This document shows positions 35,520 through 43,825 of a DNA stretch of 58,343 nt, piece by piece. Origin of the DNA: Desulfococcus sp. 4484_241. GTDB lineage: Bacteria; Desulfobacterota; Desulfobacteria; Desulfobacterales; Desulfosudaceae. Where the stretch lies: NCBI GenBank assembly GCA_002085115.1, contig MZGQ01000007.1, positions 1 to 58,343 on the forward strand, given 5' to 3'. The notes under the pieces are model-generated. The model was not told the origin of the DNA. It was given only the letters and a program-made list of their open reading frames with translations, and searched no databases. How positions within the stretch are numbered: the first letter of the stretch is position 1; each line of letters begins with the position of its first letter. Position numbers and translations under genes: made by a program.

Positions 35520-35626
35520 GTTTTTTCGCCTGGGGGTGGTACCTGTTTTTTTTCGGGATGGTTTGAAACCGGGCATTTAAAAAAAGCTTTTTTTGTGTAA
35601 TATTGCGTTGACCGGGGATACTACAA

Positions 35627-36616
35627 ATGAAACAGGGAATGATCAGAGACAGCTTCGGCAGGCATTTGAATTACCTTCGCATATCCGTGACCGACAGGTG
35701 CAACCTTAATTGCCTTTACTGCAGGAGATGGGATTTCTCAGAGTATTTTCCGTCGTCCGAGATTCTAAGTTACGAAGAGATGCTCAGGGTGGTAAGGGTG
35801 GGGGCCAGACTCGGGATCAATAAGGTGCGCGTGACCGGGGGAGAGCCGTTCGTAAGAAAGGATGTGGATTATTTTCTTGAGCAACTCGTGCGTATAGATG
35901 GAATCAAGGATGTCTCCGTAACGACCAACGGTGTGTTTCTGGGGGAGCATCTGGAGAAACTCAGGGCCGCGGGTATAAAAAGGCTCAACATAAGCCTTGA
36001 TTCATTGAAGAGTGATAAGTATCGGTTGATTACGGGCAGGGATGTTTTTGATCGTGTCTGGAACAACATAATGGCTGCTGTTGGGGCCGGGTTTGAGCCC
36101 GTGAAGGTTAATGTTGTTGTTATGAGGGATACAAACGATGACGAGATATCCGATTTTGCCGCTCTTACGCTGAAGCTTCCAATCCACGTGAGGTTTATAG
36201 AATATATGCCATCCAGCCGGTATCATCTTGACCAATCCCGGCAGATGCTTACGCCTGATATAATGGCGCGTGTGGAGAAACACGGGAGTCTTGTGCCTGA
36301 TGGCGGTCGGCGCGGTTCTGCACCCGCAGAGATGTTCAGGTTTGAAGGGGCAAAGGGAAAGGTCGGTTTTATTAGTCCGATAAGCGCGCATTTCTGCTCA
36401 AGCTGCAACCGGCTCAGGCTCACTGCTGACGGTAAGCTGAGGCCCTGCCTTTTTTCCGACTGTTTCGTGGATGTAAAGGCTCCCCTGCGTAGCGGCATGA
36501 CGGACAGTGATATTGAAACGATCCTGAAACTTGCTGCTATTAAGAAGCCAAAGGGGCTTGTAGACGATACCAATGGAGCAATGATGCCGGGTGTGATGTC
36601 AGCCATAGGCGGATAA
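35627..36616 (+). CDS. moaA: GTP 3',8-cyclase (molybdenum cofactor biosynthesis)
   Basis: The 329-residue radical-SAM enzyme makes 3',8-cyclo-GTP, the first step toward molybdopterin. The N-terminal cluster motif is RCNLNCLYCRR (about residue 24), followed by RVTGGEPFVRKDV for SAM and LNISLDSLKSDKY. The C-terminal GTP-side cluster cysteines are in FCSSCNRLRLTADGKLRPCL. It ends with DDTNGAMMPGVMSAIGG: the usual R-x-x-M-x-x-I-GG tail keeps the terminal Gly-Gly but has Pro-Gly-Val before Met, so the Arg is not obvious. Placement at the head of a molybdoenzyme locus suggests a dedicated or boosted cofactor supply. Confidence 0.93.
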   Translation: MKQGMIRDSFGRHLNYLRISVTDRCNLNCLYCRRWDFSEYFPSSEILSYEEMLRVVRVGARLGINKVRVTGGEPFVRKDVDYFLEQLVRIDGIKDVSVTTNGVFLGEHLEKLRAAGIKRLNISLDSLKSDKYRLITGRDVFDRVWNNIMAAVGAGFEPVKVNVVVMRDTNDDEISDFAALTLKLPIHVRFIEYMPSSRYHLDQSRQMLTPDIMARVEKHGSLVPDGGRRGSAPAEMFRFEGAKGKVGFISPISAHFCSSCNRLRLTADGKLRPCLFSDCFVDVKAPLRSGMTDSDIETILKLAAIKKPKGLVDDTNGAMMPGVMSAIGG

Positions 36617-36656
36617 TGGTATCTATTATCCATTTTTTTAAAGGGGGAACATATCA

Positions 36657-36863
36657 ATGTTTGGAATCGGCATGCCTGAGCTTGTAATTATCCTTATCAT
36701 AGTTCTTATAGTTTTCGGCGGCAGGAAGCTTCCTGAAATAGGTGCCGGACTGGGCGGGGCCATAGGCGAGTTTAAAAAATCGGTTTCAAGAGTGGCCCGT
36801 GATGACAAAGGTCTTCAGGTAAAGGGGGAAAAGCAGGTGGAACCGGATGTCTTAAAACAATAA
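36657..36863 (+). CDS. tatA: Twin-arginine translocase subunit TatA
   Basis: The 68-residue product has one transmembrane helix at the start ([20 protein letters not shown], residues 6-25), the conserved [14 protein letters not shown] hinge, an amphipathic helix [10 protein letters not shown] and a charged tail. TatA forms the pore that lets folded, cofactor-loaded proteins through the inner membrane. Two Tat substrates are encoded a few kb downstream (Rieske protein and the molybdopterin subunit). No tatB or tatC is adjacent, so this is an extra or orphan TatA. It lies 40 nt behind moaA, in the same likely transcript. Confidence 0.93.
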   Translation: MFGIGMPELVIILIIVLIVFGGRKLPEIGAGLGGAIGEFKKSVSRVARDDKGLQVKGEKQVEPDVLKQ

Positions 36864-36898
36864 CATCCAGGTTTTATTCCGCCTTTGGCCCGGCATGT

Positions 36899-37681
36899 TT
36901 ATGATTTTCGTTGTGTGCCGGCCGCTTTTTTCGACAGTTCGGCTACCTTACGGCCCAGGAGCTGTTTGTAGCAAACCGGCAGCAGCGACCTTACGACGTC
37001 AAAAGAGTTTTCCGCCATCGCCTTGGCATCATCTACTGTTATATTCTTGTTTATTACGTTCTGGAAAAACGTATCAAACTCTTTTTCCACAAGCGATTCT
37101 ATTGTATGAAGCTGCATGGTCAGAAAATCGAGCAGTATCGTGCCGGTTTTTGCATCCGTTTTTTTTAGCCGTGACAGCATCAGGGCTATTTCAAGGTCAT
37201 TTTTACTAAACAGTCCGTTTTCACCCGGCATTATCATCTTCTGCCCGATTGCATCTTCAAGCTCTTTCAAAGAGAGGCCGGAGGCAAGTACAAGCGCCTT
37301 TTTTGTCAGGAGCGGTTCGTTGTCAATACCAAAATCGCGCTCAAACCAGGGCAGCTCCCGGGCACGGTTCAGCTTTTTTTCAAGGTCGCGCCCTTCTGTA
37401 ATCACCTTTTCATGCCCCATATCCTCCAGAACCTGTTTGATTATTTTCACAGGCAGGCCATACTTTGAGTGAAACATGTCAATGAGGCATATCAGCGGAA
37501 TGCAGCTTTTATCATAGTATGGAGTTTTCCCCCGTTTTTTTGCAGGTTCGGGAAGCAGACCGGCTTCTATGTAGGCACGGATTTTTTTTGACGGTACGCC
37601 TGATGCTTCTGAAAGCCCCCTGACGCTCAAAAGAGGCGGCCGCGAATCTTTGGCCGTGGTTTTTTTCTTTTTTTTCTCCAT
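36899..37681 (-). CDS. MerR-family transcriptional regulator (paralogue 2)
   Basis: The 260-residue product has the layout of the regulator at 34374: a Lys-rich start, a MerR-type domain (LLSVRGLSEASGVPSKKIRA, YIEAGLLPEPAKKRGKTPYY, PLICLIDMFHSKYGLPVKII), then LLTKKALVLASGLSLKELED, which parallels the paralogue's second HTH-like unit, and a helical C-terminus (LLDFLTMQLHTIESLVEKEF). There are no metal-binding cysteines in the effector part. It is encoded convergent to tatA and 26 bp from the FmdE-like gene upstream on the same strand. Local gene duplication followed by divergence is likely; the two may sense different signals for the molybdoenzyme locus. Confidence 0.75.
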   Translation of the reverse strand: MEKKKKKTTAKDSRPPLLSVRGLSEASGVPSKKIRAYIEAGLLPEPAKKRGKTPYYDKSCIPLICLIDMFHSKYGLPVKIIKQVLEDMGHEKVITEGRDLEKKLNRARELPWFERDFGIDNEPLLTKKALVLASGLSLKELEDAIGQKMIMPGENGLFSKNDLEIALMLSRLKKTDAKTGTILLDFLTMQLHTIESLVEKEFDTFFQNVINKNITVDDAKAMAENSFDVVRSLLPVCYKQLLGRKVAELSKKAAGTQRKS

Positions 37682-37707
37682 TGCGACTCCCCCTCTAAGC
37701 TTTTATT

Positions 37708-38298
37708 TTATATGGCACTGTAATAACCCTTTCCACTGCATGCCAGGCATATATCTCCCTGCCATGCCGAATATGCCTCTTTGCACTTTTTGCAAACAGC
37801 TATTTTTCCTTTTTTTTCTCTTTTGGCAAAATCCGGCTCGACATTTACCCCCTGGATTGAAAGAACAGAATGTCCGGCTGCAAAGATGGAGCGTCTTAAT
37901 GTTTCGATCGGCAGATCTTTTTTTGATACGAGCCCCATGAACCAGTTGTATATGTCGGGATGGCTTTTTGTCTTGTCAAGATCGAGCCATGTTCTGTATC
38001 CTTCTAAAGTAAAGCGGTCGTACATGGTTATGGCGAACTTGTCAAAATCAACAATTTTAAGCCAGCCGTTGCCTACGGTACAGGGAGTCAGCATCTGAAC
38101 GGCATCCGGCAGGCAGTGCCTTGTTTCAACAACTGCGTCAGCTTCAACGCTGCTGCCGATGTGGTTGTAAAGAAGATCTACCATGAACGCACCGATCAGC
38201 AAACCAGGTGCGGCAAAGCCATGGAAGCTCTCTATCTCATGAATAAGCTGTTTTTCAGTTTTTCCACAGATCATGACCTTTCTCCCTGCAAGTGGCAT
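37708..38298 (-). CDS. FmdE-like protein with C-terminal zinc ribbon
   Basis: The 196-residue product matches the FwdE/FmdE family (PF02663). Evidence is IHEIESFHGFAAPGLLIGAF with the F-H-G-x-x-x-P-G-L-x-x-G motif (about residues 22-37), EADAVVETRHCLPDAVQMLT with conserved Cys, CTVGNGWLKIVDFDKFAITMY, and a C-terminal CKKCKEAYSAWQGDICLAC zinc ribbon (four Cys). FmdE proteins accompany molybdenum or tungsten formylmethanofuran dehydrogenases, but in bacteria lacking that enzyme they are often found by molybdoenzyme genes, where a role in Mo cofactor handling is suspected, not proven. It has its own promoter (38355-38383) and shares the intergenic region with the small membrane protein gene. Confidence 0.78.
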   Translation of the reverse strand: MPLAGRKVMICGKTEKQLIHEIESFHGFAAPGLLIGAFMVDLLYNHIGSSVEADAVVETRHCLPDAVQMLTPCTVGNGWLKIVDFDKFAITMYDRFTLEGYRTWLDLDKTKSHPDIYNWFMGLVSKKDLPIETLRRSIFAAGHSVLSIQGVNVEPDFAKREKKGKIAVCKKCKEAYSAWQGDICLACSGKGYYSAI

Positions 38299-38354
38299 AT
38301 TGGTTATGCGCCTGTCCCTTTCCGAATATCAGGGCGGCAGACAATGAAACATTA

Positions 38355-38389
38355 AATATATACGCCAAAAGCAAAAAGGTCAACTTTTT
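38355..38389 (-). promoter_or_regulatory. Promoter of the FmdE-like gene with palindrome over -35
   Basis: On the minus strand TTGACC (38378-38383), a 17-nt spacer and TATATT (38355-38360) make a good sigma-70 promoter giving a leader of about 50 nt. The -35 lies within AAAAAGGTCAACTTTTT (38373-38389), a near-palindrome like the one at the moaA promoter. Confidence 0.6.
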
Positions 38390-38475
38390 ATTTTAAAAGT
38401 GTGTTTCGGATGTGATTTATCATAACATGTTGTATTTATGGATATATTTTTTTTGATAAAAATGCAAAAAAAAAC

Positions 38476-38530
38476 TTGACAGAAGGTGTTGTGACCGGTA
38501 AAAAGTAACAAGTTTGACTTTGGACTTTTT
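38476..38530 (+). promoter_or_regulatory. Promoter for the Rieske / hydroxylase cluster
   Basis: TTGACA (38476-38481), a 17-nt spacer and TAAAAA (38499-38504) repeat the architecture of the moaA promoter. AAAAAGT (38500-38506) and GACTTTTT (38523-38530) are half-sites of the same palindrome family at wider spacing, with another GACTTT copy between them. First gene downstream starts at 38585. Confidence 0.55.
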
Positions 38531-38584
38531 ATCATTAAGGACGCTTTTAACCTTGCGTCTGAAAACCGCAGGCAGGAGAAGATC

Positions 38585-38812
38585 ATGATCTCAAGAATCG
38601 GCAGGGCTGTTGGTTACTCCGCACTTATCACACTCATCTATGCAGTGGCCGCGAATCTCTGCTACTACTATTTTAAGGGTGAGTGGATGTTTGAAAACTG
38701 GCATTACTATTCATGGGTGGAATATCTGTATGCGGCAATAATAATATTTGTGGCTGTCTCTGTGGTTGAGTTTGCAAGGACAACCATGCGCGAACGCAGG
38801 GCAGGCCGGTAA
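38585..38812 (+). CDS. Small two-helix membrane protein
   Basis: The 75-residue product has two predicted transmembrane helices, roughly ALITLIYAVAANLCYYYF (13-30) and YLYAAIIIFVAVSVVEF (48-64), joined by a Trp/Tyr-rich loop KGEWMFENWHYYSWVE, and an Arg-rich tail RTTMRERRAGR. The positive-inside rule places both ends in the cytoplasm and the aromatic loop outside. I know no family for it. It is the first gene behind the 38476 promoter and is followed by the Rieske gene, so it may be a small structural subunit of the Rieske/cytochrome b complex (inference). Confidence 0.7.
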   Translation: MISRIGRAVGYSALITLIYAVAANLCYYYFKGEWMFENWHYYSWVEYLYAAIIIFVAVSVVEFARTTMRERRAGR

Positions 38813-38931
38813 GCATCGGGGGGTAAATCTCCGGACGAAACTGCCTGCTTCTGTTTCTCGGGCAAGGTTGTTTTCCGGTTTGGTGCTTTCTGAGGTGGCC
38901 TGTTTTTCAAAATAGAAATAGAGGTTTTAAC

Positions 38932-39501
38932 ATGAGCGTCAATGTTGACACAAACGGCACAGCCTTTTCCCCACGGTCCGGAGACGGGCTTTCAAGAAGG
39001 GAGTTTATAGGCAAGGCTGTTTCCGTGGCAGGGTGGGGCGTGATGTTCGCAAGCCTTGGTGCGGGGCTTTACGAGGGTATCCGGTTCCTGTATCCCTCGG
39101 TTGTGTTTCATCCGCCAAGCACCTATGTTATAGGGCAGGTAAAGGATTTTGTAACAGACAAGCGGCCGGATCAATATGGTGTCATATTTGTTGACACCAG
39201 GTTTAAAAAGCAGCACCGTTTCTTTGTTGTGCGCGAGTCTAAGCGCATTTACGCCCTTTTTGCGCGTTGCACCCACCTTGGCTGCACGGTCAACTGGTTC
39301 GCCGACCTGGACATCTTTAAATGCCCCTGCCATGGAAGCGAGTTCCATTCAAACGGGGTCCAGTTCGCGGGCCCTGCTCCGCGGCCTCTGGATCGCCATT
39401 ATATAACCACAGACAACAGCGGAAACATAGTCGTTGATATAGCACGCGTATATACAAAAGAAGAGTTTGAAAAACAGAAGATGTATATTGAGATCGGATA
39501 G
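38932..39501 (+). CDS. Rieske [2Fe-2S] protein, Tat-exported
   Basis: The 189-residue product has a twin-arginine anchor (LSRREFIGKAVSVAGWGVMF, residues 20-39), a short linker, and a Rieske domain with both cluster boxes: CTHLGCTVNW (Cys and His ligands plus disulfide Cys) and CPCHGSEF (about residue 138), followed by the AGPAPRPLDRH Pro-loop. It corresponds to the Rieske subunit of bc1/b6f-type complexes, moving electrons from quinol to a c-type cytochrome on the outer face. It is followed by the ferredoxin-like gene with no gap, while its cytochrome b partners lie 6.4 kb downstream behind the hydroxylase genes. Confidence 0.93.
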   Translation: MSVNVDTNGTAFSPRSGDGLSRREFIGKAVSVAGWGVMFASLGAGLYEGIRFLYPSVVFHPPSTYVIGQVKDFVTDKRPDQYGVIFVDTRFKKQHRFFVVRESKRIYALFARCTHLGCTVNWFADLDIFKCPCHGSEFHSNGVQFAGPAPRPLDRHYITTDNSGNIVVDIARVYTKEEFEKQKMYIEIG

Positions 39502-39831
39502 ATGGAGACTTCATATCAAGAGCCCGGGCAGAAGCAGGCATCACGGCGAAAACCGCGGAGGGTTGCCGTGATCGCCGAGTGGTGCACCGGCTGCGGAGGG
39601 GCTCCTGTATGTGCGGTCTACTGCAGGCAGAACGCGCTTCGTCTTGTTGACGATCCGGATAATCCTCCTTTTAAGATTATGACCGTTGATGCCGATCGCT
39701 GTATCGGCTGCGGGGCGTGTGTAACCGGGGGGGCTAACGGTATTTTTCTTTCCGGGTGTCCCTGGGGCGCCATAAGCCTGAAGGAAACCCGGGATTTCAA
39801 CGAGACTGAAAGAGCGGCAGCTACGTTATGA
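39502..39831 (+). CDS. Ferredoxin-like protein with two [4Fe-4S] sites
   Basis: The 109-residue product has two cysteine sets: CTGCGGAPVCAVYC (C-x2-C-x5-C-x3-C, about residues 28-41), and CIGCGACVTGG followed by GCP about twelve residues after it. The spacing departs from the usual C-x2-C-x2-C-x3-C-P of 8Fe ferredoxins in both. The basic N-terminus (RRKPRRVAVIAEW) is no export signal, so it probably acts on the cytoplasmic side. The start follows the Rieske stop immediately. Ferredoxin-like subunits accompany some Rieske/cytochrome b clusters; it could connect a cytoplasmic donor or acceptor to the membrane complex. That role is inference. Confidence 0.82.
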   Translation: METSYQEPGQKQASRRKPRRVAVIAEWCTGCGGAPVCAVYCRQNALRLVDDPDNPPFKIMTVDADRCIGCGACVTGGANGIFLSGCPWGAISLKETRDFNETERAAATL

Positions 39832-40045
39832 TGACAGGGATAACGGGAAAAAAGAGTAACTTTTGTGTGGCAAGGCGGAACGATGAAATTCGGTACAGCC
39901 TGCCTCGCGCGGGTCCCCGGCCGGGCAGGGGGCACCCCGGCAGCAGGGCTCCCGGAGATATCAGTCCTGTCGTAACGATATAAACAAAAACAATTAGGAA
40001 CAAACCGGCACAAACATAAACTCAAACGCAAGCAAAGGGGGCATC

Positions 40046-43027
40046 ATGAAGGAAGTTAAAATCTCCCGAAGGGCATTTCTGAAGGGAACCGGCGCCACGA
40101 TAGCGTTGCTTTCCTTAAATTCTCTCGGCTTTCTCGGCGGGAACACAATCGCCAATGCCACGGAAAAGGTCTTCGAGGATTGGAAGTATTCAGGCTGGGA
40201 ACACCTGCACAGGGAGGAGTGGACCTGGGACAAGGTTACGTATGGAACGCACCTTGTTGACTGCTACCCGGGCAACTGCCTGTGGAGGATCTATTCAAAG
40301 GATGGCATCGTGTTCAGGGAGGAGCAGGCCGCCAAGTATCCTGTTATTGATCCGTCAAGTCCCGATTTTAACCCCCGGGGCTGCCAGAAAGGCGCTTCCT
40401 ACAGTATCCAGATGTACAACCCCGACCGGTTGAAGTACCCGATGAAGCAGGTCGGCGGCAGGGGAAGCGGCAAATGGAAACGGATAAGCTGGGACCAGTG
40501 CTTAACCGAGATAGCGGAAGGGATCGTGGACGGTCTTGAATCCCAGGGACCGGAGTCTATCATATTTGAGAACGGGCCTGGAAACGGCGGTTATATTCAT
40601 GTTATGGCAGTTCATCGTCTCGCGGTAGCCCTTGGCGCAACGGTTCTGGACCTTGATTCCACCATAGGGGATTTCAACCGGGGCATTTACGAGACATTCG
40701 GGAAGTTCGAGTTCATGGACTCGGTTGACGGCTGGTTTTTCGGAAAGCTGCTTCTTATATGGCACATGAACCCGGTTTATACGAGAATTCCCTCATACCA
40801 TTTTATATCCGAGGCCCGTTACAACGGCGCCGAAATCGTTACCATCGCTCCGGATTACAGCCCCAGCGCCATGCACGCAGACGAGTTTATCCCGGTAGAG
40901 ATGGGATCGGACGCAGCCCTTGGCCTTGCCGTCTGCCAGGTGCTTATCGAAAAGGGGTGGATTGACCGGGGATTTGTGAAGGAGCAAAGCGACCTTCCCC
41001 TTCTTGTCAGGATGGATAACGGCAGGTTCCTTACCGCGGCTGACATAGAGAAAGGCGCAAGGAGCGACCAGTTCTGTTTCTGGGATTCAAAGAAAAACAG
41101 GGTTGTCAAGGCCCCGCTTGAAACGCTCAAGCTGCCCTGTGACCCTGCGCTTGAAGGTACATATACAGCCACTCTTGTTGATGGCACAACTGTAAAGGTG
41201 CGTCCTGTCTTTGCAAAGTTAAAAGAGATGCTAAACAGGGAGTACACGCCTGAAAAAGCCTCTGAAAAATGCCGCACACATCCTGACATGATTCGTCGTC
41301 TGGCCAAAAAGTGCTACAAGGCAAGCGGCCACATACAGGTCATGGTGGGCTGGAATTCGCCGAAATATTATCACGGCGACCTGATTGAACGTGTCATGTG
41401 TCTGGTTCTGACCCTTACGGGGAGTTTCGGCAAGAAAGGATGCGGCATACGGGGCTGGAACGAGTCTCTGTTTGAAGGCGCCTTTTCACAGATATTCAAA
41501 AAAGAGATCGGCATGATGACGATGACCCGTCAGCTTCCGATTATGAGAAGGGTGTGGGACAAGTTCAAGCGGGAAGACAGGACCATCACTGACGAGATGG
41601 CATCTATAGCGATGGAGAAGGTGATAGACCGCAACCTCGTAAACTACACAGTCCCGGCGTTCCTGTATTACAACCATTCGGATTATAAAAAGGCGTGGGA
41701 CAACAAGGCGTGGCATTGCCCGACCATGAAGCGCGAGTTTGCCGACTATTACAACGAGGCTGTCTCAAAGGGATGGTGGGATGGTTACATAAAGCCCGCA
41801 AAGGACCAGACTCCAACGGTTTACTTCTGGATGGGCACCAACCCGGCCCGCAAGAACCGCGGCTGGCTGAACAACATTTACGGGTCGCTCTGGAAAAAAT
41901 ACAAGACCATATTCGGTTTCGAGACACGGTGGTCGACGACTCTCCTGTATGGTGATTATGCCCTGCCATGTGCCGGGTTTTACGAAAAGCTCGACACCAG
42001 GTTCCCGACTCCCCATGTTCCATGGCTCACCCTGACCGACCGTGCCGTAAAACCCATCGGAGAGGCCAAGACAGAGTGGGAGATCTGCCTGATGCTGGCC
42101 GAGAAGATAGAGGAGGTGGGCAAAAAGAGGGGAAAGACCAAGTTCGCCCCCAAGGTTCCGCCCCAGGATGAATTCAGGTGGTACACGAGACAGTTAGACG
42201 TGAGGGATAAAGATTGCAATGTCGATATCAGCTCTCTTGCAAAGTGGCAGCGCATGGGGGTCAAGGGGAACGATTTTGACCAGGTAATGGATGACGCCCT
42301 GCAGTCCAGCGTCATCATGGGCAACCTTCCCCAGGGAACCAACCTCGAGTACATGAGAAAGGAGGGGATCGTCCGGTTTATCAATACTTCTATCTACGAC
42401 CCGGTTTCAATGAACCTGGCAACCGATATCAAGCCTGATGAGCCCATCATTCCGCTTACCTGGCATACCGGCGAGAAGAAGCTCCCGTACCCGACCTACA
42501 ACCGGCGGATACAGTTCTATATAGATCATCCCTGGTTCCTGGAGGCAGGAGAGGCTTTGCCGGTGCATAAGGACAATCCAAAGATAGGCGGCAAATATCC
42601 GCTGCGTATCACAAGCGGCCACCAGAGGTGGAGCGTCCATTCCATCTGGATCACAAACGAGCAGCTGCTCAGGACACACCAGGGAAGGCCGTTCATGTTC
42701 ATGAATCCGGAAGATGCAGCCAAGAGGGGGATAAAGGACGGTGACCTTGTCAGGGTGTTCAACGATTTTGACTCGTTCAAGGTCCATGTGAAAATAGCGC
42801 CGGGTGCAAGGCCTGAAAAAGGCGCTGCAAAGCCCGGCCAGGTGATCATATACCACGCATGGGAGCCGTTCATGTTCCCGGAATGGAAGAGCTATGATGC
42901 AGCAATACCGGGCATGATCAAGTGGCTTGACCTTGTAAACAACTACGGCCATCTCAACTACTGGCGGTGGAACTGGTGTGCACAGCCTATTGACCGTGGA
43001 ATAAGTGTGGAGGTTGAGAAGGCCTGA
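40046..43027 (+). CDS. Ethylbenzene-dehydrogenase-like molybdopterin hydroxylase, alpha subunit
   Basis: The 993-residue catalytic subunit belongs to the type II DMSO reductase family. A Tat signal ISRRAFLKGTGATIALLSL directs it to the periplasm. The FS0 cluster ligands are His69-x3-Cys73-x4-Cys78 (in THLVDCYPGNC) and Cys113; His in first place is typical of type II enzymes. The molybdenum-ligand Asp is expected in LDLDSTIGDFNRG (about 201-213). Close in length and motifs to EbdA, to steroid C25 dehydrogenase and to the proposed alkane C2-methylene hydroxylase AhyA; such enzymes insert water oxygen into a C-H bond and release two electrons. Substrate cannot be read from sequence. Followed by gamma, beta and chaperone genes. 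Confidence 0.9.
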   Translation: MKEVKISRRAFLKGTGATIALLSLNSLGFLGGNTIANATEKVFEDWKYSGWEHLHREEWTWDKVTYGTHLVDCYPGNCLWRIYSKDGIVFREEQAAKYPVIDPSSPDFNPRGCQKGASYSIQMYNPDRLKYPMKQVGGRGSGKWKRISWDQCLTEIAEGIVDGLESQGPESIIFENGPGNGGYIHVMAVHRLAVALGATVLDLDSTIGDFNRGIYETFGKFEFMDSVDGWFFGKLLLIWHMNPVYTRIPSYHFISEARYNGAEIVTIAPDYSPSAMHADEFIPVEMGSDAALGLAVCQVLIEKGWIDRGFVKEQSDLPLLVRMDNGRFLTAADIEKGARSDQFCFWDSKKNRVVKAPLETLKLPCDPALEGTYTATLVDGTTVKVRPVFAKLKEMLNREYTPEKASEKCRTHPDMIRRLAKKCYKASGHIQVMVGWNSPKYYHGDLIERVMCLVLTLTGSFGKKGCGIRGWNESLFEGAFSQIFKKEIGMMTMTRQLPIMRRVWDKFKREDRTITDEMASIAMEKVIDRNLVNYTVPAFLYYNHSDYKKAWDNKAWHCPTMKREFADYYNEAVSKGWWDGYIKPAKDQTPTVYFWMGTNPARKNRGWLNNIYGSLWKKYKTIFGFETRWSTTLLYGDYALPCAGFYEKLDTRFPTPHVPWLTLTDRAVKPIGEAKTEWEICLMLAEKIEEVGKKRGKTKFAPKVPPQDEFRWYTRQLDVRDKDCNVDISSLAKWQRMGVKGNDFDQVMDDALQSSVIMGNLPQGTNLEYMRKEGIVRFINTSIYDPVSMNLATDIKPDEPIIPLTWHTGEKKLPYPTYNRRIQFYIDHPWFLEAGEALPVHKDNPKIGGKYPLRITSGHQRWSVHSIWITNEQLLRTHQGRPFMFMNPEDAAKRGIKDGDLVRVFNDFDSFKVHVKIAPGARPEKGAAKPGQVIIYHAWEPFMFPEWKSYDAAIPGMIKWLDLVNNYGHLNYWRWNWCAQPIDRGISVEVEKA

Positions 43028-43077
43028 TGACAAGGATACCAACCTAAATATTAAGGAACAAACAGGGGTATAAAAAA

Positions 43078-43743
43078 ATGGAAAAGATAGAATGCAAAAA
43101 GGTTTCAATATCCACCAGACAGCTTCTCGACTGTGATAATGGTGTATGGCGTGGCGGCAAGCATGTTATCGAGACGGCAGCCACTCCCCTTGCCAACCAG
43201 CCCTCCCCCTATATAAAGGGGACCTATGATGAGAACAAGATAGGAGCGGTCAAGAAGATAGCCATAAAATCGGTACACAACGGGAAGGATATTGCAGTAT
43301 TCCTCGAGTGGGAGAGTCCTACTCCCAATCTGAAAATCAAGGACATCAATATCTTCCCGGATGGAGTGGCCCTCCTTTTTCCCTTCAAGAATATCGACAA
43401 GACGCCGATAAACGAGATGGGAACCCAGGACTATCCTACAAATGCATGGTACTGGAGGCCCGATTTCGACGAAAAACCGAAAAACCAGGTTTCTCACGGC
43501 CTTGCCACTTCGCTGTATACAGAGAAGAGTTCGCTTGTCTCAAACTCAAAATGGAAGGATGGAAAGTGGAGAGTTGTAATGGCCCGTCCGCTTAAGGCTT
43601 CAAGGCCAGGGGAACGGACGGTGGATCTTGCGCCGGGAAAGTCGATAGGCATCGGCATAGGCGTGTGGGAGGGCGCGAACGGCGAGCGTGGAGGAGTAAA
43701 GGCGTTCAGCAAGGAGTGGAGAGCCTTGGTTCTCGAAGCGTAG
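43078..43743 (+). CDS. Ethylbenzene-dehydrogenase-like gamma subunit (heme b)
   Basis: The 221-residue product matches the EB_dh domain (PF09459), the heme-b subunit of EbdC/DdhC/ClrC type. NGKDIAVFLEWESPTPN and DGVALLFPF lie in the beta-sandwich, INEMGTQDYPTNAWYWRPD (about residues 120-138) should hold the Met ligand, and GGVKAFSKEWRALVLE at the C-terminus the Lys ligand, as in EbdC. It takes electrons from the beta subunit Fe-S chain. Two oddities: it has no visible signal peptide (the start is MEKIECKKVSISTRQL), implying export together with the folded alpha subunit, and the gene sits between alpha and beta instead of after beta. Confidence 0.88.
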   Translation: MEKIECKKVSISTRQLLDCDNGVWRGGKHVIETAATPLANQPSPYIKGTYDENKIGAVKKIAIKSVHNGKDIAVFLEWESPTPNLKIKDINIFPDGVALLFPFKNIDKTPINEMGTQDYPTNAWYWRPDFDEKPKNQVSHGLATSLYTEKSSLVSNSKWKDGKWRVVMARPLKASRPGERTVDLAPGKSIGIGIGVWEGANGERGGVKAFSKEWRALVLEA

Positions 43744-43825
43744 GCCGGTTTGGCCCGGATGTTTATCCGGGCCGTTCGTGCGATGTTGAGGTAACCCAAA
43801 CTATTAAAGAAAAGGAGATATATCC

